64,000 nucleotides of DNA from Rhodoplanes azumiensis (lineage in GTDB: Bacteria; Pseudomonadota; Alphaproteobacteria; Rhizobiales; Xanthobacteraceae), in assembly GCF_042682915.1 (NCBI RefSeq), contig NZ_JBHUIW010000021.1, forward strand, positions 1 to 64,000. The letters are read 5' to 3'. Made by a program: the position numbers and the translations under genes. The notes under the pieces are model-generated. The model saw nothing but the letters and a program-made list of their open reading frames with translations, had not been told where the DNA came from and made no database searches. Positions within the stretch are counted from its first letter, which is position 1. Each line of letters begins with the position of its first letter. Positions 52,221 through 63,400 of the stretch are shown here, piece by piece.

Positions 52221-53657
52221 TCACACCACCTTGCCGGGATTGAGAATCCCGGCCGGGTCGAGCACCTGTTTGAAGCTCCGCATCAGGTCGAGCGCGACCG
52301 GATCCTTGATGCGCGGGAGATAGTCGCGCTTCATCACGCCGATGCCGTGCTCGGCCGAGATCGACCCGCCGCGGGACAGCACCTCGGCGAACACCGCGTC
52401 CGAGATCGCGTCCCAGCGCGCCAGGAACGCCGCCTTGTCGGCGCCGACCGGCTGGCTGACGTTGAAGTGGATGTTGCCGTCGCCGAGATGGCCGAACGGC
52501 ACCGGCCGGCAGCCGGGGATCAGTTTCGCCACCGCGGCGCTCGCCGCGCGGATGAAGTCCGGCACGGCGGCGACCGGCACCGAGACGTCCTGCTTGATCG
52601 AGCCGCCCTCGTAGCGTTGCGCGTCGGAGACGAACTCGCGCAGCCGCCAGAAGGCGGCGCGGTGCTCCAGGCTCTCCGCCATCACGGCGTCGGTGACGAG
52701 ATCCTGCTCCAGCGCGAGCTCCAGCGTCTGCTCCAGGAGATCGCGAAGACCGTCGCGGGCGCCCGAGGAGAGCTCGATCAGCACGTACCAGGGCGACGGG
52801 GTCGTCAGCGGATCGCGCAGGCCCGTGCCGTGGCGGAGCGCCATGTCGAGGCAGATGCGCGCCATCAGCTCGAAGCTCGTGAGGCTCGCGCCGGCGCGCC
52901 CCTGCGCGAGCCCGAACAGCGCCAGCGCGGCCTCGGGCGAACCGACCGCGACGAACGCGGTCTCGACCGCCTTCGGCGCCGGGAACAGCTTCAGCACGGC
53001 CGCCGTGATGACGCCGAGCGTGCCCTCGGCGCCCATGAACAGGTGCTTCAGGTCGTAGCCGGTGTTGTCCTTCTTGAGCTTGTTGAGGCCGTGCCAGACG
53101 CGCCCGTCCGGCAGCACCACCTCGAGCCCGAGCACGAGGTCGCGCGCCACCCCGTAAGCGAGCGCCGCCGTGCCGCCCGCATTGGTCGAGAGGTTGCCGC
53201 CGATCGTGCAGCTCCCCTCGGCGCCGAGCGACAGCGGGAACAGCCGATCGACGGCGGCGGCCGCGTTCTGCGCGGCCTGCAGCACGACGCCGGCCTCGGC
53301 CGTCATGGTGCTGGAGGCGGGATCGATCTCGCGGATGCGGTCGAGCCGCTTGAGCGAGAGCAGGATCTCGCCGTCGTGCGGGATCTGCCCGCCGACCAGC
53401 CCGGTGTTTCCGCCCTGCGGCACGACCGGCACGCCGAGCGCGGTGGCGAGCCGCAGGATCTCCGCGACCTCCTCGGTCGAGCCGGGGCGCAGCACCACGG
53501 GCGTCGCCCCGTGATAGAGCCCGCGCGGCTCCTCCAGATACGCGGCCTGCTCGGCCGGATCGATCACGGCGTGGCGCTCGCCGACGATCGCGACGAAACG
53601 TGCGAGGGTGTCGGGAGAGAGCGGGGCGGCGCGCGGGGGCATGCGGGGAACGTCCAT
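52221..53657 (-). CDS. FAD-linked D-2-hydroxyacid dehydrogenase
   Basis: A 478-residue cytoplasmic flavoenzyme of the VAO/PCMH family, close to D-2-hydroxyglutarate / D-lactate dehydrogenases and GlcD. The FAD domain contains VVPQGGNTGLVGGQIP (near residue 80) and GAEGSCTIGGNLSTNAGG; FMGAEGTLGVIT follows. The C-terminal substrate domain has the metal-binding HLGDGNIHFNVSQP and ISAEHGIGVMKRDYL. Which 2-hydroxyacid is oxidised cannot be told. The ATG at 53657 is used; a second at 53642 (MPPRAAP) is possible. It converges with the SDR-cupin-TctC unit and may act in the same pathway. Confidence 0.92.
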   Translation of the reverse strand: MDVPRMPPRAAPLSPDTLARFVAIVGERHAVIDPAEQAAYLEEPRGLYHGATPVVLRPGSTEEVAEILRLATALGVPVVPQGGNTGLVGGQIPHDGEILLSLKRLDRIREIDPASSTMTAEAGVVLQAAQNAAAAVDRLFPLSLGAEGSCTIGGNLSTNAGGTAALAYGVARDLVLGLEVVLPDGRVWHGLNKLKKDNTGYDLKHLFMGAEGTLGVITAAVLKLFPAPKAVETAFVAVGSPEAALALFGLAQGRAGASLTSFELMARICLDMALRHGTGLRDPLTTPSPWYVLIELSSGARDGLRDLLEQTLELALEQDLVTDAVMAESLEHRAAFWRLREFVSDAQRYEGGSIKQDVSVPVAAVPDFIRAASAAVAKLIPGCRPVPFGHLGDGNIHFNVSQPVGADKAAFLARWDAISDAVFAEVLSRGGSISAEHGIGVMKRDYLPRIKDPVALDLMRSFKQVLDPAGILNPGKVV

Positions 53658-53721
53658 GGGACGCGCACTCTAGCGCGTTCCGGAGACGGTGGGGATGGGT
53701 GCATGTCCGGGACGGCGAGCC

Positions 53722-53753
53722 TTCTTCCCTCTTCCCGCGCACGGGAAGAGGTT
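53722..53753. repeat. Short hairpin between dehydrogenase and tsaC genes
   Basis: CTCTTCCCGCGCACGGGAAGAG has perfect CTCTTCCCG/CGGGAAGAG arms around CGCA. It lies 20 bp after the tsaC stop on the minus strand and may end tsaC transcription. Confidence 0.5.
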
Positions 53754-53773
53754 AAGGCAGGACAAGCGGACGC

Positions 53774-54787
53774 TCATCCCCGCGGGGCGGCGGCGCGGGC
53801 GAGGCGATCGGCGATGGCGGCGCCCAGCCCGTGGCGGGGGATCGGCGCGACGGCGATGACCGGGGCGCCGGAGGCGTCCAGCGCGCGCAGATGGGCGAAC
53901 AGCGCCGCCGCCGCCTCGGCGAGGTCGCCGCTCGCCGAGAGATTCAGCACCGCGCTGGCGTGCTCGGCGCCGGCCGGCAAGGTCGGACCGAAGGCGAGCA
54001 GCGCCTCGCCGGGCGCCACCGTCTTGGCCCGCAGCCGCAGGAGGGCGCGCGGCGCATAGTGCGAGCTCAGCATGCCGGGGGCGATCGGCCCTGCCTCCGG
54101 CACGACGCCCGGCGACGGCGCGGCAACGGCCGCCGGCGGGTCGGCGACCGGGCCGCCCAGCGCCGCCTCCAAGGCCTCGCGGGGCACGCCGCCGGGACGC
54201 AGCAGCCGCGGCGTGCCGCCCAGGCACGCGACGATCGTCGATTCGACCCCGACCGGCGTCGCCCCGCCGTCGACCACCAGGTCGATGCGGCCGGCGAGGT
54301 CGCCGACCACGTGCGCGGCCGTGGTGGGGGAGACATGGCCGGAGCGATTCGCCGAGGGCGCCACCACGGGCCGGCCGCAGGCCGCGAGAATCGCCTGAGC
54401 GACCGGGTGGTCGGGCACGCGCAGCGCCAGCGTGTCGAGCCCGGCCGTGGCGAGGTCGCAGACCGGGCAGCCGCCGGCCTTCGCGACGACCAGCGTCAGC
54501 GGTCCCGGCCAGAAGGCGGCGGCGAGCTTTTCGGCGGCCGAATCGGCCCGGCCGAGCGCCCATGCGGCTGCCGCATCCGGGACATGCGCGATCAGCGGAT
54601 TGAAGCGCGGCCGCCCCTTGGCGGCGTAGAGGCGCGCCACCGCGGCCGCATTCGTCGCGTCGGCGCCGAGCCCGTAGACGGTTTCCGTCGGAAAAGCCAC
54701 CAGTCCGCCGTCCCGCAGAACGCGCGCGGCGGTCGTGGCCGCCGCGTCGCCTGCCGCCAGGACGCGCGTGAAAATCGTCGCAGTCAC
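53774..54787 (-). CDS. tsaC: L-threonylcarbamoyladenylate synthase (Sua5 type)
   Basis: This enzyme makes threonylcarbamoyl-AMP from Thr, bicarbonate and ATP, the first step of the t6A37 modification of ANN-decoding tRNAs. The 337-residue product has the long two-domain Sua5 form: a YrdC domain (about 10-200) with LVAFPTETVYGLGADA, KGRPRFNPLIAHV and VVAPSANRSGHVSPT, and a C-terminal Sua5 domain (about 230-330, opening GMLSSHYAPRALL). The start is GTG at 54787 with GGGAG upstream. It is transcribed away from the tRNA-Pro gene that begins 62 bp to its right. Also called ywlC/sua5. Confidence 0.96.
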   Translation of the reverse strand: MTATIFTRVLAAGDAAATTAARVLRDGGLVAFPTETVYGLGADATNAAAVARLYAAKGRPRFNPLIAHVPDAAAAWALGRADSAAEKLAAAFWPGPLTLVVAKAGGCPVCDLATAGLDTLALRVPDHPVAQAILAACGRPVVAPSANRSGHVSPTTAAHVVGDLAGRIDLVVDGGATPVGVESTIVACLGGTPRLLRPGGVPREALEAALGGPVADPPAAVAAPSPGVVPEAGPIAPGMLSSHYAPRALLRLRAKTVAPGEALLAFGPTLPAGAEHASAVLNLSASGDLAEAAAALFAHLRALDASGAPVIAVAPIPRHGLGAAIADRLARAAAPRG

Positions 54788-54849
54788 ATCGACTCCCGTG
54801 CTTGCCGGCGCGGATTCGCTTGGCTATAAGACCGTCCTCACCGGCGGGA

Positions 54850-54926
54850 CGGAGTGTAGCGCAGTCTGGTAGCGCACCTCGTTCGGGACGAGGGGGTCGC
54901 AGGTTCAAATCCTGCCACTCCGACCA
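54850..54926 (+). tRNA. tRNA-Pro (anticodon CGG)
   Basis: A 77-nt cloverleaf: acceptor arms CGGAGTG and CACTCCG followed by encoded ACCA, D-arm GCGCAGTCTGGTAGCGC, anticodon stem CCTCG/CGAGG with loop TTCGGGA (anticodon CGG), and T-arm CAGGTTCAAATCCTG. The anticodon reads CCG codons, matching the very GC-rich codon use. Confidence 0.96.
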
Positions 54927-54995
54927 TTCCGCCGACCGACGATGCGGCACGGCCGTGGGTTAGGCCCGCCGGCGCCCGCAAGTCAACGCACTCCT

Positions 54996-55059
54996 GACAG
55001 GCATCCCGTCTGACGGGCATCCCGTCTGACAGGGATCGCGTCCGACATGCATCCCGTCG
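54996..55059. repeat. 4 x 16-bp non-coding tandem repeat
   Basis: Units GACAGGCATCCCGTCT, GACGGGCATCCCGTCT, GACAGGGATCGCGTCC and GACATGCATCCCGTCG follow each other directly. The 16-bp period would break a reading frame, consistent with a non-coding place between tRNA-Pro and the FMN reductase gene. Confidence 0.85.
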
Positions 55060-55224
55060 GGTCACCGGCGTCGGGTATGCGGCCGCGGCGGGCCGGGCGG
55101 GACGAGCCGCCGGGTGCCGCGAGGCCGTCACGCGGCGGTAACGTCTTGCGGATCGGCGTTCGGGTTCCTTTATGGGGGCGGGGACATTCCTTCACCCTCG
55201 ACCCGAGCCATAAGCGAGACCCTC

Positions 55225-55791
55225 GTGACCCTTCGCCTCCACACCATCGTCGCCAGCACCCGCCCCGGCCGCGTCGGCCCCGCCGTCGCCCGTTGGTTCC
55301 ACGACCGCGCCAAGGCGCACGGCGCCTTCGACGCCCATCTGGTCGACCTCGCCGACTTCGCCCTGCCGGTCTACGACGAGCCGCATCACCCGAAGATGCA
55401 GAAATACGAGAAGGCCCACACCAAGGCGTGGAGCGAAAGCGTCAAGGCGGCGGACGCCTATGTGTTCGTCACCCCGGAGTACAATTTCGGCCCCACGCCG
55501 GCGCTCCTCAACGCGCTCAACTACGTCTACTCGGAGTGGACCTACAAGCCGGCCGCCTTCGTCAGCTACGGCGGCGTCTCGGGCGGCATCCGCGCCGTGC
55601 AGATGACCAAGCAGATCCTCACCACCCTGAAGGTGATGCCGATTCTCGAGGCGGTGGTGATCCCGTTCGTCTTTCCGCAGATCAAGGACGGCGTCTTCAC
55701 GCCGAACGACATCCAGACCACCGCCAGCACCGAGGTCTTGGACGAACTGCACAAGTGGGCCGCCGCCCTGAAGCCGCTGCACGCGAAGTGA
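55225..55791 (+). CDS. NADPH-dependent FMN reductase family protein
   Basis: A 188-residue flavodoxin-fold protein of the NADPH-dependent FMN reductase (ArsH/ChrR-like) family. The phosphate-binding start is IVASTRPGRVGPAVARW, and the flavin-contact motif is VTPEYNFGPTPALLNAL near residue 88; SYGGVSGGIRAV follows. It probably reduces FMN or quinone-type compounds with NADPH. The start is GTG at 55225 (VTLRLHTIVA); upstream residues in the open frame have no similarity. It stands alone after tRNA-Pro and a 4 x 16-bp repeat. Confidence 0.9.
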   Translation: MTLRLHTIVASTRPGRVGPAVARWFHDRAKAHGAFDAHLVDLADFALPVYDEPHHPKMQKYEKAHTKAWSESVKAADAYVFVTPEYNFGPTPALLNALNYVYSEWTYKPAAFVSYGGVSGGIRAVQMTKQILTTLKVMPILEAVVIPFVFPQIKDGVFTPNDIQTTASTEVLDELHKWAAALKPLHAK

Positions 55792-55837
55792 CCGCGACGG
55801 ACCGTGTGGAGTGCTGAGGCCGCGGCACCCTCGTTTC

Positions 55838-55976
55838 GCCTCTCCCCGGCGGGGAGAGGTCGGGGCTCGCGCGACAGCGCGAGCTCCGGGTGAGGGGGTA
55901 CCGCCCTCTCGATGAACCCATCGGCGTCGGCGCCCCCTCGCCCCACCCCTCTCCCCGCCGATGAGAGGGAGCCGCG
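55838..55976. repeat. Dispersed composite hairpin repeat, copy D
   Basis: Left half is complete: CCTCTCCCCGGCGGGGAGAGG, a GCTCGCGC/GCGCGAGC stem and CCGGGTGAGGGGGTA. The right half is degenerate (CCCCTCGCCCCACCCCTCTC then GATGAGAGGGAG). It lies between the converging FMN reductase and Cys-rich protein genes. Confidence 0.75.
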
Positions 55977-56013
55977 CTGGACGCGGGGCACGGGCAGAGG
56001 ACACCCGCTGGAG

Positions 56014-56274
56014 TCATCCCTTCACGTCGACCACGGCCTTGCAGGCCGGGGAGAGGTCGGGACGGGCCTTCTTCAGGCAGGCGATGATCTGATCGACGCG
56101 CGGCGCCTCGCTGCCGCACAGGCGGAACACGTCACCCGTGCAGGCGGCCTGCGGCGCGATCGTCCGCGAAGCCGCCGCCGCCGGCCGGCCGGCCGTGGCG
56201 AGCGTCACCGCGAAAGCGAGCACGACCGCCAAGGCGGCACCGACGAAACGGCTCCGACCCGCATGCGCTGTCAT
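56014..56274 (-). CDS. Small secreted Cys-rich-repeat protein
   Basis: An 86-residue exported protein. The signal peptide (hydrophobic core VGAALAVVLAFAVTLATA) ends near residue 34. The mature part of about 50 residues holds one unit resembling the cysteine-rich repeat (Pfam PF00839-type): ACTGDVFRLCGSEAPR, then IACLKKARPDLSPACKAVV, with four Cys at the expected spacing. A strong GGAGGAG site precedes the ATG at 56274; the frame is open further upstream without signal-like sequence. Function unknown; probably periplasmic and disulfide-bonded. Confidence 0.8.
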   Translation of the reverse strand: MTAHAGRSRFVGAALAVVLAFAVTLATAGRPAAAASRTIAPQAACTGDVFRLCGSEAPRVDQIIACLKKARPDLSPACKAVVDVKG

Positions 56275-56525
56275 CGTCTCCTCCCGGCCGGGGTCATCGG
56301 CGCAGCTGCGCGAAAGCCCTGTTCGTTCCCATCCCATCCCGACCGGCGCGGCGGGTCCGTGCAGCGGATCACACAAGCGCCCCGCCCGACCCGGTAGAGG
56401 GCAACGCAGGGCGCGCCTGTCGCGGCGGCGCCGGGCCGCTATACTCGCGGCGTTCCCGGCTGGCGCCGGGGGACGGCGCGTCGCCCGGCGTCCGGCAGGG
56501 GCATGCGCCCGACAGGGATTCGAGC

Positions 56526-58459
<1,934 letters not shown>

Positions 58460-58463
<4 letters not shown>

Positions 58464-58837
58464 GCCGCATCCTGGTGATCGAGGACACCGAGGACAACCG
58501 CCGCATCCTGCGCGATCTGCTCACCCATGCGGGCTTCACGTTGGCCGAGGCCGGCGACGGCGCGCGCGGCGTCGCGCTGGCGCTCGAAGAGAAGCCCGAC
58601 CTGATCCTGATGGACATGCAATTGCCGATCGTCGACGGCTACGAGGCGGCGCGCCGCATCAAGGCCGACCCGGCGCTGCGGGCGACCCCGATCATCGCCG
58701 TGACCTCCTATGCGCTCGCCGGCGACGAGGAGAAGGCGCGCGCCGCCGGGTGCGACGCCTACGTGACGAAACCCTTCAGCCCGCGCCAGCTCCTCGCCAA
58801 GGTGAAGGAACTGCTGGGCCAGGCGGGCGAAAAATGA
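58460..58837 (+). CDS. Single-domain response regulator (DivK/CheY-like)
   Basis: A 125-residue stand-alone receiver with acidic pair VIEDTEDN, phospho-acceptor D52 in ILMDMQLPIVDGYEA, Thr/Ser in AVTSYALAGDE and Lys in YVTKPFSPRQL. It has no output domain, so it must act by protein contact or phosphotransfer. The sequence ALAGDEEKARAAGCDAYVTK is typical of the group that follows hybrid-type kinases. The GTG start overlaps the upstream kinase stop (GTGA), indicating translational coupling. Confidence 0.94.
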
Positions 58838-58890
58838 CGATGCGCCGGGCTCCTCACGACAAGAATGGTTGCGGCGATGCGCTTCATTTC

Positions 58891-59038
58891 ACCTCTCCCC
58901 AGCGGGGAGAGGTCGGATCTCGCGCTTTGGCGCGAGATCCGGGTGAGGGGGTGCCGAGCCGTCCAACTGGCGCCGTAAACCCTCACCCCGGTCGCGCACG
59001 TCGTGCGCGCCCGACCCTCTCCCTCAGGGAGAGGGTGC
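58891..59038. repeat. Dispersed composite hairpin repeat, copy E
   Basis: The most complete copy. Hairpins in order: ACCTCTCCCC/GGGGAGAGGT (58891-58913), GATCTCGCGC/GCGCGAGATC (58916-58939), a spacer bounded by CCGGGTGAGGGGGT and AACCCTCACCCCGG, GCGCAC/GTGCGC, and ACCCTCTCCCT/AGGGAGAGGGT at the right end. It separates the response-regulator gene from the cyclase gene, on the same strand. Confidence 0.88.
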
Positions 59039-59098
59039 CGGGCACACGCGACGCAACACACCTCCGCCCGCCGACGCGGACAGACGGTCGGCGTTGAC

Positions 59099-60235
59099 AT
59101 GCACTCCCCGCCAAAAATTCTCGCCGTGGACGACGCGCCGGAGAATCTGGACATTCTTCGCACGCGCCTGACCGCGAAAGGCTATGACGTGATCACGGCG
59201 CAAGACGGCGAGGCGGGGCTCGCGCGCGCCCGGGCCGAGGCGCCCGACCTCGTTCTGCTCGACATCATGATGCCGAAGCTCGACGGCATCGCGGTGCTGA
59301 AGGCGCTGAAGGCCGACGCAGCGCTGCGCTTCGTGCCGGTCGTGCTGGTGACGGCCAAGGCCGACACCCGCGACGTGATCGTCGGGCTCGAGGCCGGCGC
59401 CGACGACTATCTCACCAAGCCGTTCGATCAGGCCGCGCTGGTGGCGCGCGTGCGCTCGCTCCTCCGAATCAAGGCGCTGAACGATCTCGCCGCCGCGCAG
59501 GCCGAGAAGCTCGCCGCGCAGGCCGAGGCGCTGGCCGCCGCCAACCGCTCGCTGGAGGCGCGCGTCGCCGCCCAGGTGGCCGAGATCGAACGGATCGGCC
59601 GGCTGCGCCGCTTCCTGCCGCCGCAGCTCGCCGAGATCGTGTCACGCGAAGGCGGCGGCGCGCTCGCCAGCCACCGCCGCGAGATCACGGTGGTGTGCTG
59701 CGACCTGCGTGGCTTCACGGCGCTCACCGAGGCGTCGGAGCCCGAGGACGTGATGACGGTGCTGGGCGAGTATCACCAGTGCGTCGGCGAACTGATCTTC
59801 CGTCACGAGGGCACGCTGGAGCGCTTCGCCGGCGACGGCGTGATGGTGATCTTCAACGATCCCCTGCCCTGCCCGGACCACTCGTCACGCGGCGTGCGGC
59901 TGGCGCTCGAGATGCGCGACGCCATGGTGACGCTCGGCGAGACGTGGCGGCGGCGCGGCCACACGGTCGGCTTCGGTGCGTCGGTCGCGGTCGGTTACGC
60001 GACGCTCGGCGAGATCGGCTTCGATCAGCGTCGCGAATACACGGCGATCGGCAGCGTCGTCAGCCTCGCGCATCGCCTGTGCGCGGCGGCGAAGCCCGGG
60101 CAGGTGCTGATCAGCCAGCGTGTCCTCGCCGCGGTCGAGCCGCATTGCGAGGCGACGCCGGTCGGCCCGCTGGAGCTGAAGGGATTCGCCAAGCCGGTGC
60201 CGGCCTTCGACGCGCTGCGCTGGCGCGAGGGATGA
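59099..60235 (+). CDS. Receiver-coupled class III adenylate/guanylate cyclase
   Basis: A 378-residue response regulator whose output is a class III nucleotide cyclase. The receiver (1-120) has D55 in LVLLDIMMPKLDGI and Lys in YLTKPFDQAAL. An Ala/Glu-rich coiled coil (about 122-170) follows. The cyclase domain (about 195-375) has its two metal-binding Asp at D202 (CCDLRGFTAL) and D246 (FAGDGVMVIF), 44 residues apart as in known enzymes. The ATG at 59099 follows a long hairpin repeat directly; no strong ribosome binding site is seen. It comes 261 bp after the kinase/receiver pair and probably belongs to the same signalling route, making cAMP (or cGMP) for Crp-type regulators. Confidence 0.9.
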   Translation: MHSPPKILAVDDAPENLDILRTRLTAKGYDVITAQDGEAGLARARAEAPDLVLLDIMMPKLDGIAVLKALKADAALRFVPVVLVTAKADTRDVIVGLEAGADDYLTKPFDQAALVARVRSLLRIKALNDLAAAQAEKLAAQAEALAAANRSLEARVAAQVAEIERIGRLRRFLPPQLAEIVSREGGGALASHRREITVVCCDLRGFTALTEASEPEDVMTVLGEYHQCVGELIFRHEGTLERFAGDGVMVIFNDPLPCPDHSSRGVRLALEMRDAMVTLGETWRRRGHTVGFGASVAVGYATLGEIGFDQRREYTAIGSVVSLAHRLCAAAKPGQVLISQRVLAAVEPHCEATPVGPLELKGFAKPVPAFDALRWREG

Positions 60236-60359
60236 GACGGCCGACCAATTCCGTCTGATCAGGTCGCCGTCGTTCCGAGGCCCGACGACGCCGCGAACCC
60301 GGAATGCCCCCGCAATCGACGCGCTGGTGCGCGCCGGAGACGTGACGAGAGACGGGAGG

Positions 60360-60436
60360 CATGGATCCCGGGCTCGGCGCGGAGCCTGTCGTCGGGCCGG
60401 CCGCAGGCCGGATCCGATGGCGCCGTCCCGGGATGA
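60360..60436. repeat. REP-like inverted repeat
   Basis: CATGGATCCCGGGCTCGGCG at the left and GGCGCCGTCCCGGGATGACC at the right bracket a GGCCGGCC-containing centre. Same family as 14978-15071 and 52101-52187. It lies between the converging cyclase and RND pump genes. Confidence 0.6.
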
Positions 60437-60443
60437 CCACCCC

Positions 60444-63400
60444 TCACTGCGCCGGCGTCGCGGTCTGCTCGCCGTCCTTCTTCACCCCCGCCTTCGCGGC
60501 CTTGCGGACCAGGAGGTGCTCTTCCCACCGCTGCATCAGCACGAAGAAGGACGGCACGAACAGCACGGCCAGGCACGTCGAGGCGATCATGCCGGAGAAC
60601 ACCGTGACGCCGATCGAGGCCCGCGCCGAGGCGCCGGCGCCGGTCGCGACGACCAGCGGCGCGACGCCGAGGATGAACGCGAAGGACGTCATCAGGATCG
60701 GCCGGAATCGCTCGCGCGCCCCTTCGATCGCCGACTCGACGATGCTCTTGCCGGCCGCTCGCGTCTCGCGTGCGAACTCGACGATCAGGATGGCGTTCTT
60801 GGCGGAGAGCGCGATCAGGAGCACGAGGCCGATCTGGACGTAGAGGTTGTTGTCGACCTTGAGGGCGTTGAGCACCGCGACCGGTCCCAGCAGCGACAGC
60901 GGCACGGCGAGCACCACCGAGATCGGCGCCCACCAGCTCTCGTACTGGCCGGCGAGTACCAGATAGACCAGCAGGATCGACAGCGCGAAGACGACGAACA
61001 TCTGGTTGCCGACGATCTTCTCCTGATACGACATCGCCGTCCATTCGATGCCGGCGCCGGGCGGCAGGGTGCGGGCCGCGATCTCCTCCATCAGCCGCAT
61101 GGTCTGGCCGGTCGAGACGCCGGCCGCCGGCAGCGCCACCACGGTGGCGGAGGGATAGAGGTTGTACAGGCTGATCAGAGGCGCCCCGACGGTCGGCGTG
61201 ATGGTCATCAGCGTGCCGAGCGGGATCATGTCGCCCTTCACGTTGCGGACCGTCAGGTTGCGGACGTCGTCGAGCCGCTGGCGGAAGTCGGAGTCGGCCT
61301 GGACATAGACCTGGAAGACGCGGCCGAACTTGTTGAACTGGTCGACGTAGGTGGAGCCGAGATAGCCGGCGAGCGTCTGGAACACCTGGTCGAGCGACAC
61401 CTGCAGGGTCTCGGTCTTCACCCGGTCGACCTCGACCCTGTATTGCGGCGCGCTCGACCGGAAGGTCGAGATGACCCGCTGGATCTGCGACTGGGTCGAG
61501 GCGTTGGCGACGAACGTGTCCACCATGCCCTGCAGCTTGGGCAGGTCGAAGCTGCCGTCGCGCAGCTCGATCTGCATGGTGACGCCGCCGGCGTTGCCGA
61601 CGCCCTGGATGGGCGGCGGCGGCACCACGAGAATCTTCGCCTCCTGGATCTCGCCGAGCGTCGTGTTGAGCCCGATCAGCAGCGGGCGCAGGCCCTCGGC
61701 CTTGCCGCGCTTGTCCCAGTCGTCGAGCATGATGTAGGCGACGCCCGCATTGGCGAGCGAGGCGGAGTTGTCGAGCACCGACACGCCCGCGATGGTGATC
61801 ACCTGGCGGACGCCCGGCGTCTTGCCGGCGATCGCGCTGACCTGATCGAGCACGGCTTGGGTGCGGGTCAGCGAGGCGCCGTCGGGAAGCTGGACGCTGG
61901 CCACCAGATAGCCCTGGTCCTCGATCGGCAGGAAGCCGGTCGCGACGCGCGTGAATCCCCAGAAGGCGCCGCCGATGATGACGAGCGCCAGCACGGCCAT
62001 GGTGGCGCTCTTCGCCACCATGCGGCTGATCAGGCCGGTGTAGAGGTGCTCGGCCTTGCCGTAGACGGCGTTGAAGCCGCGGAAGAAGGCGTTGCGCCGC
62101 TCCGGCGGCACCGGGGCACGCAGCCAGGTCGCGGCCTGGGTCGGCTTGAGCGTCAGGGCGTTGATGGCGGACAGAAGCGCCGTCGCGGCGATGACGAGGG
62201 CGAACTGCGCGTACATGCGCCCGGTCAGGCCGGGCAGGAAGGCGGCCGGCAGGAACACGGCCATCAGCACCAGCGTGATGCCGATGATCGGCCCGAGCAG
62301 GATCGCCATGGCGCTGATCGCGGCGTCGTGCCCGCTCATGCCCTTCTCGATGTTGTGGGCGGCGCCTTCCACCACGACGATGGCGTCGTCGACCACGATG
62401 CCGATCGCCAGCACGATGGCGAACAGGGTCGAGAGGTTGACGGTGAAGCCGAGCGCCGCCATGCCGGCGAACGCACCGATGATGGTCACCGGCACGGTCG
62501 TCGCCGGCACCAGCATGGCGCGCCAGTCCTGCAGGAAGAGCAGGATCACGATCAGCACCAGGATCGCCGCCTCGTAGAGGGTCTTGTAGACCTCGTTGAT
62601 CGAGGCGGTGACGAACAGGGTCGTGTCGAACGGGATGCCGTAGACCAGCCCCGGCGGGAAGTCCTTGGCGAGCGCCTTCATCTTGGCGTCGACCCGGCTC
62701 GCGACGTCGAGCGCGTTGGCGCCGGGCGACTGGAAGATGGCGATGCCGGCGGAGGGCTGGCCGTCCTGGGTGAAGATCTGGCTGTAGGTCTGGGCGCCGA
62801 GCTCGACCCGGCCGATGTCGCGCACCCGCGTCACATTGCCGTTGTCACCGGTCTTGACGATGATGGCGGCGAACTGGTCGGGATCGTCGAGGCGGCCGAG
62901 CACGTCGAGCGTGTACTGGAAGTTCTGCGCCTTCGGGGCCGGCGGCATGCCGATCTGGCCGGCCGTCACCTGCTGGTTCTGGCCCTGCAGCGCCTGCACG
63001 ACGTCCTGGGTGGTGAGCGAGCGCGCCTGCATGCGATTGGGATCGAGCCACACCCGCATCGAGTACTGGCCGGCGCCGAACACGTTGACGTTGCCGACGC
63101 CGGGCAGGCGCGAGATCTCGTCGTGCAGCCTTATGGTGGCGTAGTTGGCGAGATAGAGGCTGTCGTAGCGATTGTCCGGCGAGGTGAGCGTGACGATCTG
63201 CAGGATCGACGTCATCTTCTTCTGGACGGTGACGCCCTGCACCTGCACCGACTGCGGCAGCTGCGACAGGGCGGTCGCCACGCGGTTCTGGACCAGCACC
63301 TGCGCCATGTCGAGATCGGTGCCGATCTCGAAGGTCACGACCAGGCTGTAGCTGCCGTCCGACCCGGCGTAGGACTGCATGTAGATCATGCCCTGCACGC

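Noticed and set aside
54996..55059. Regular 16-bp repeats considered as a CRISPR array
   Set aside because: Units are directly adjacent with no spacers and there are no cas genes in the window.
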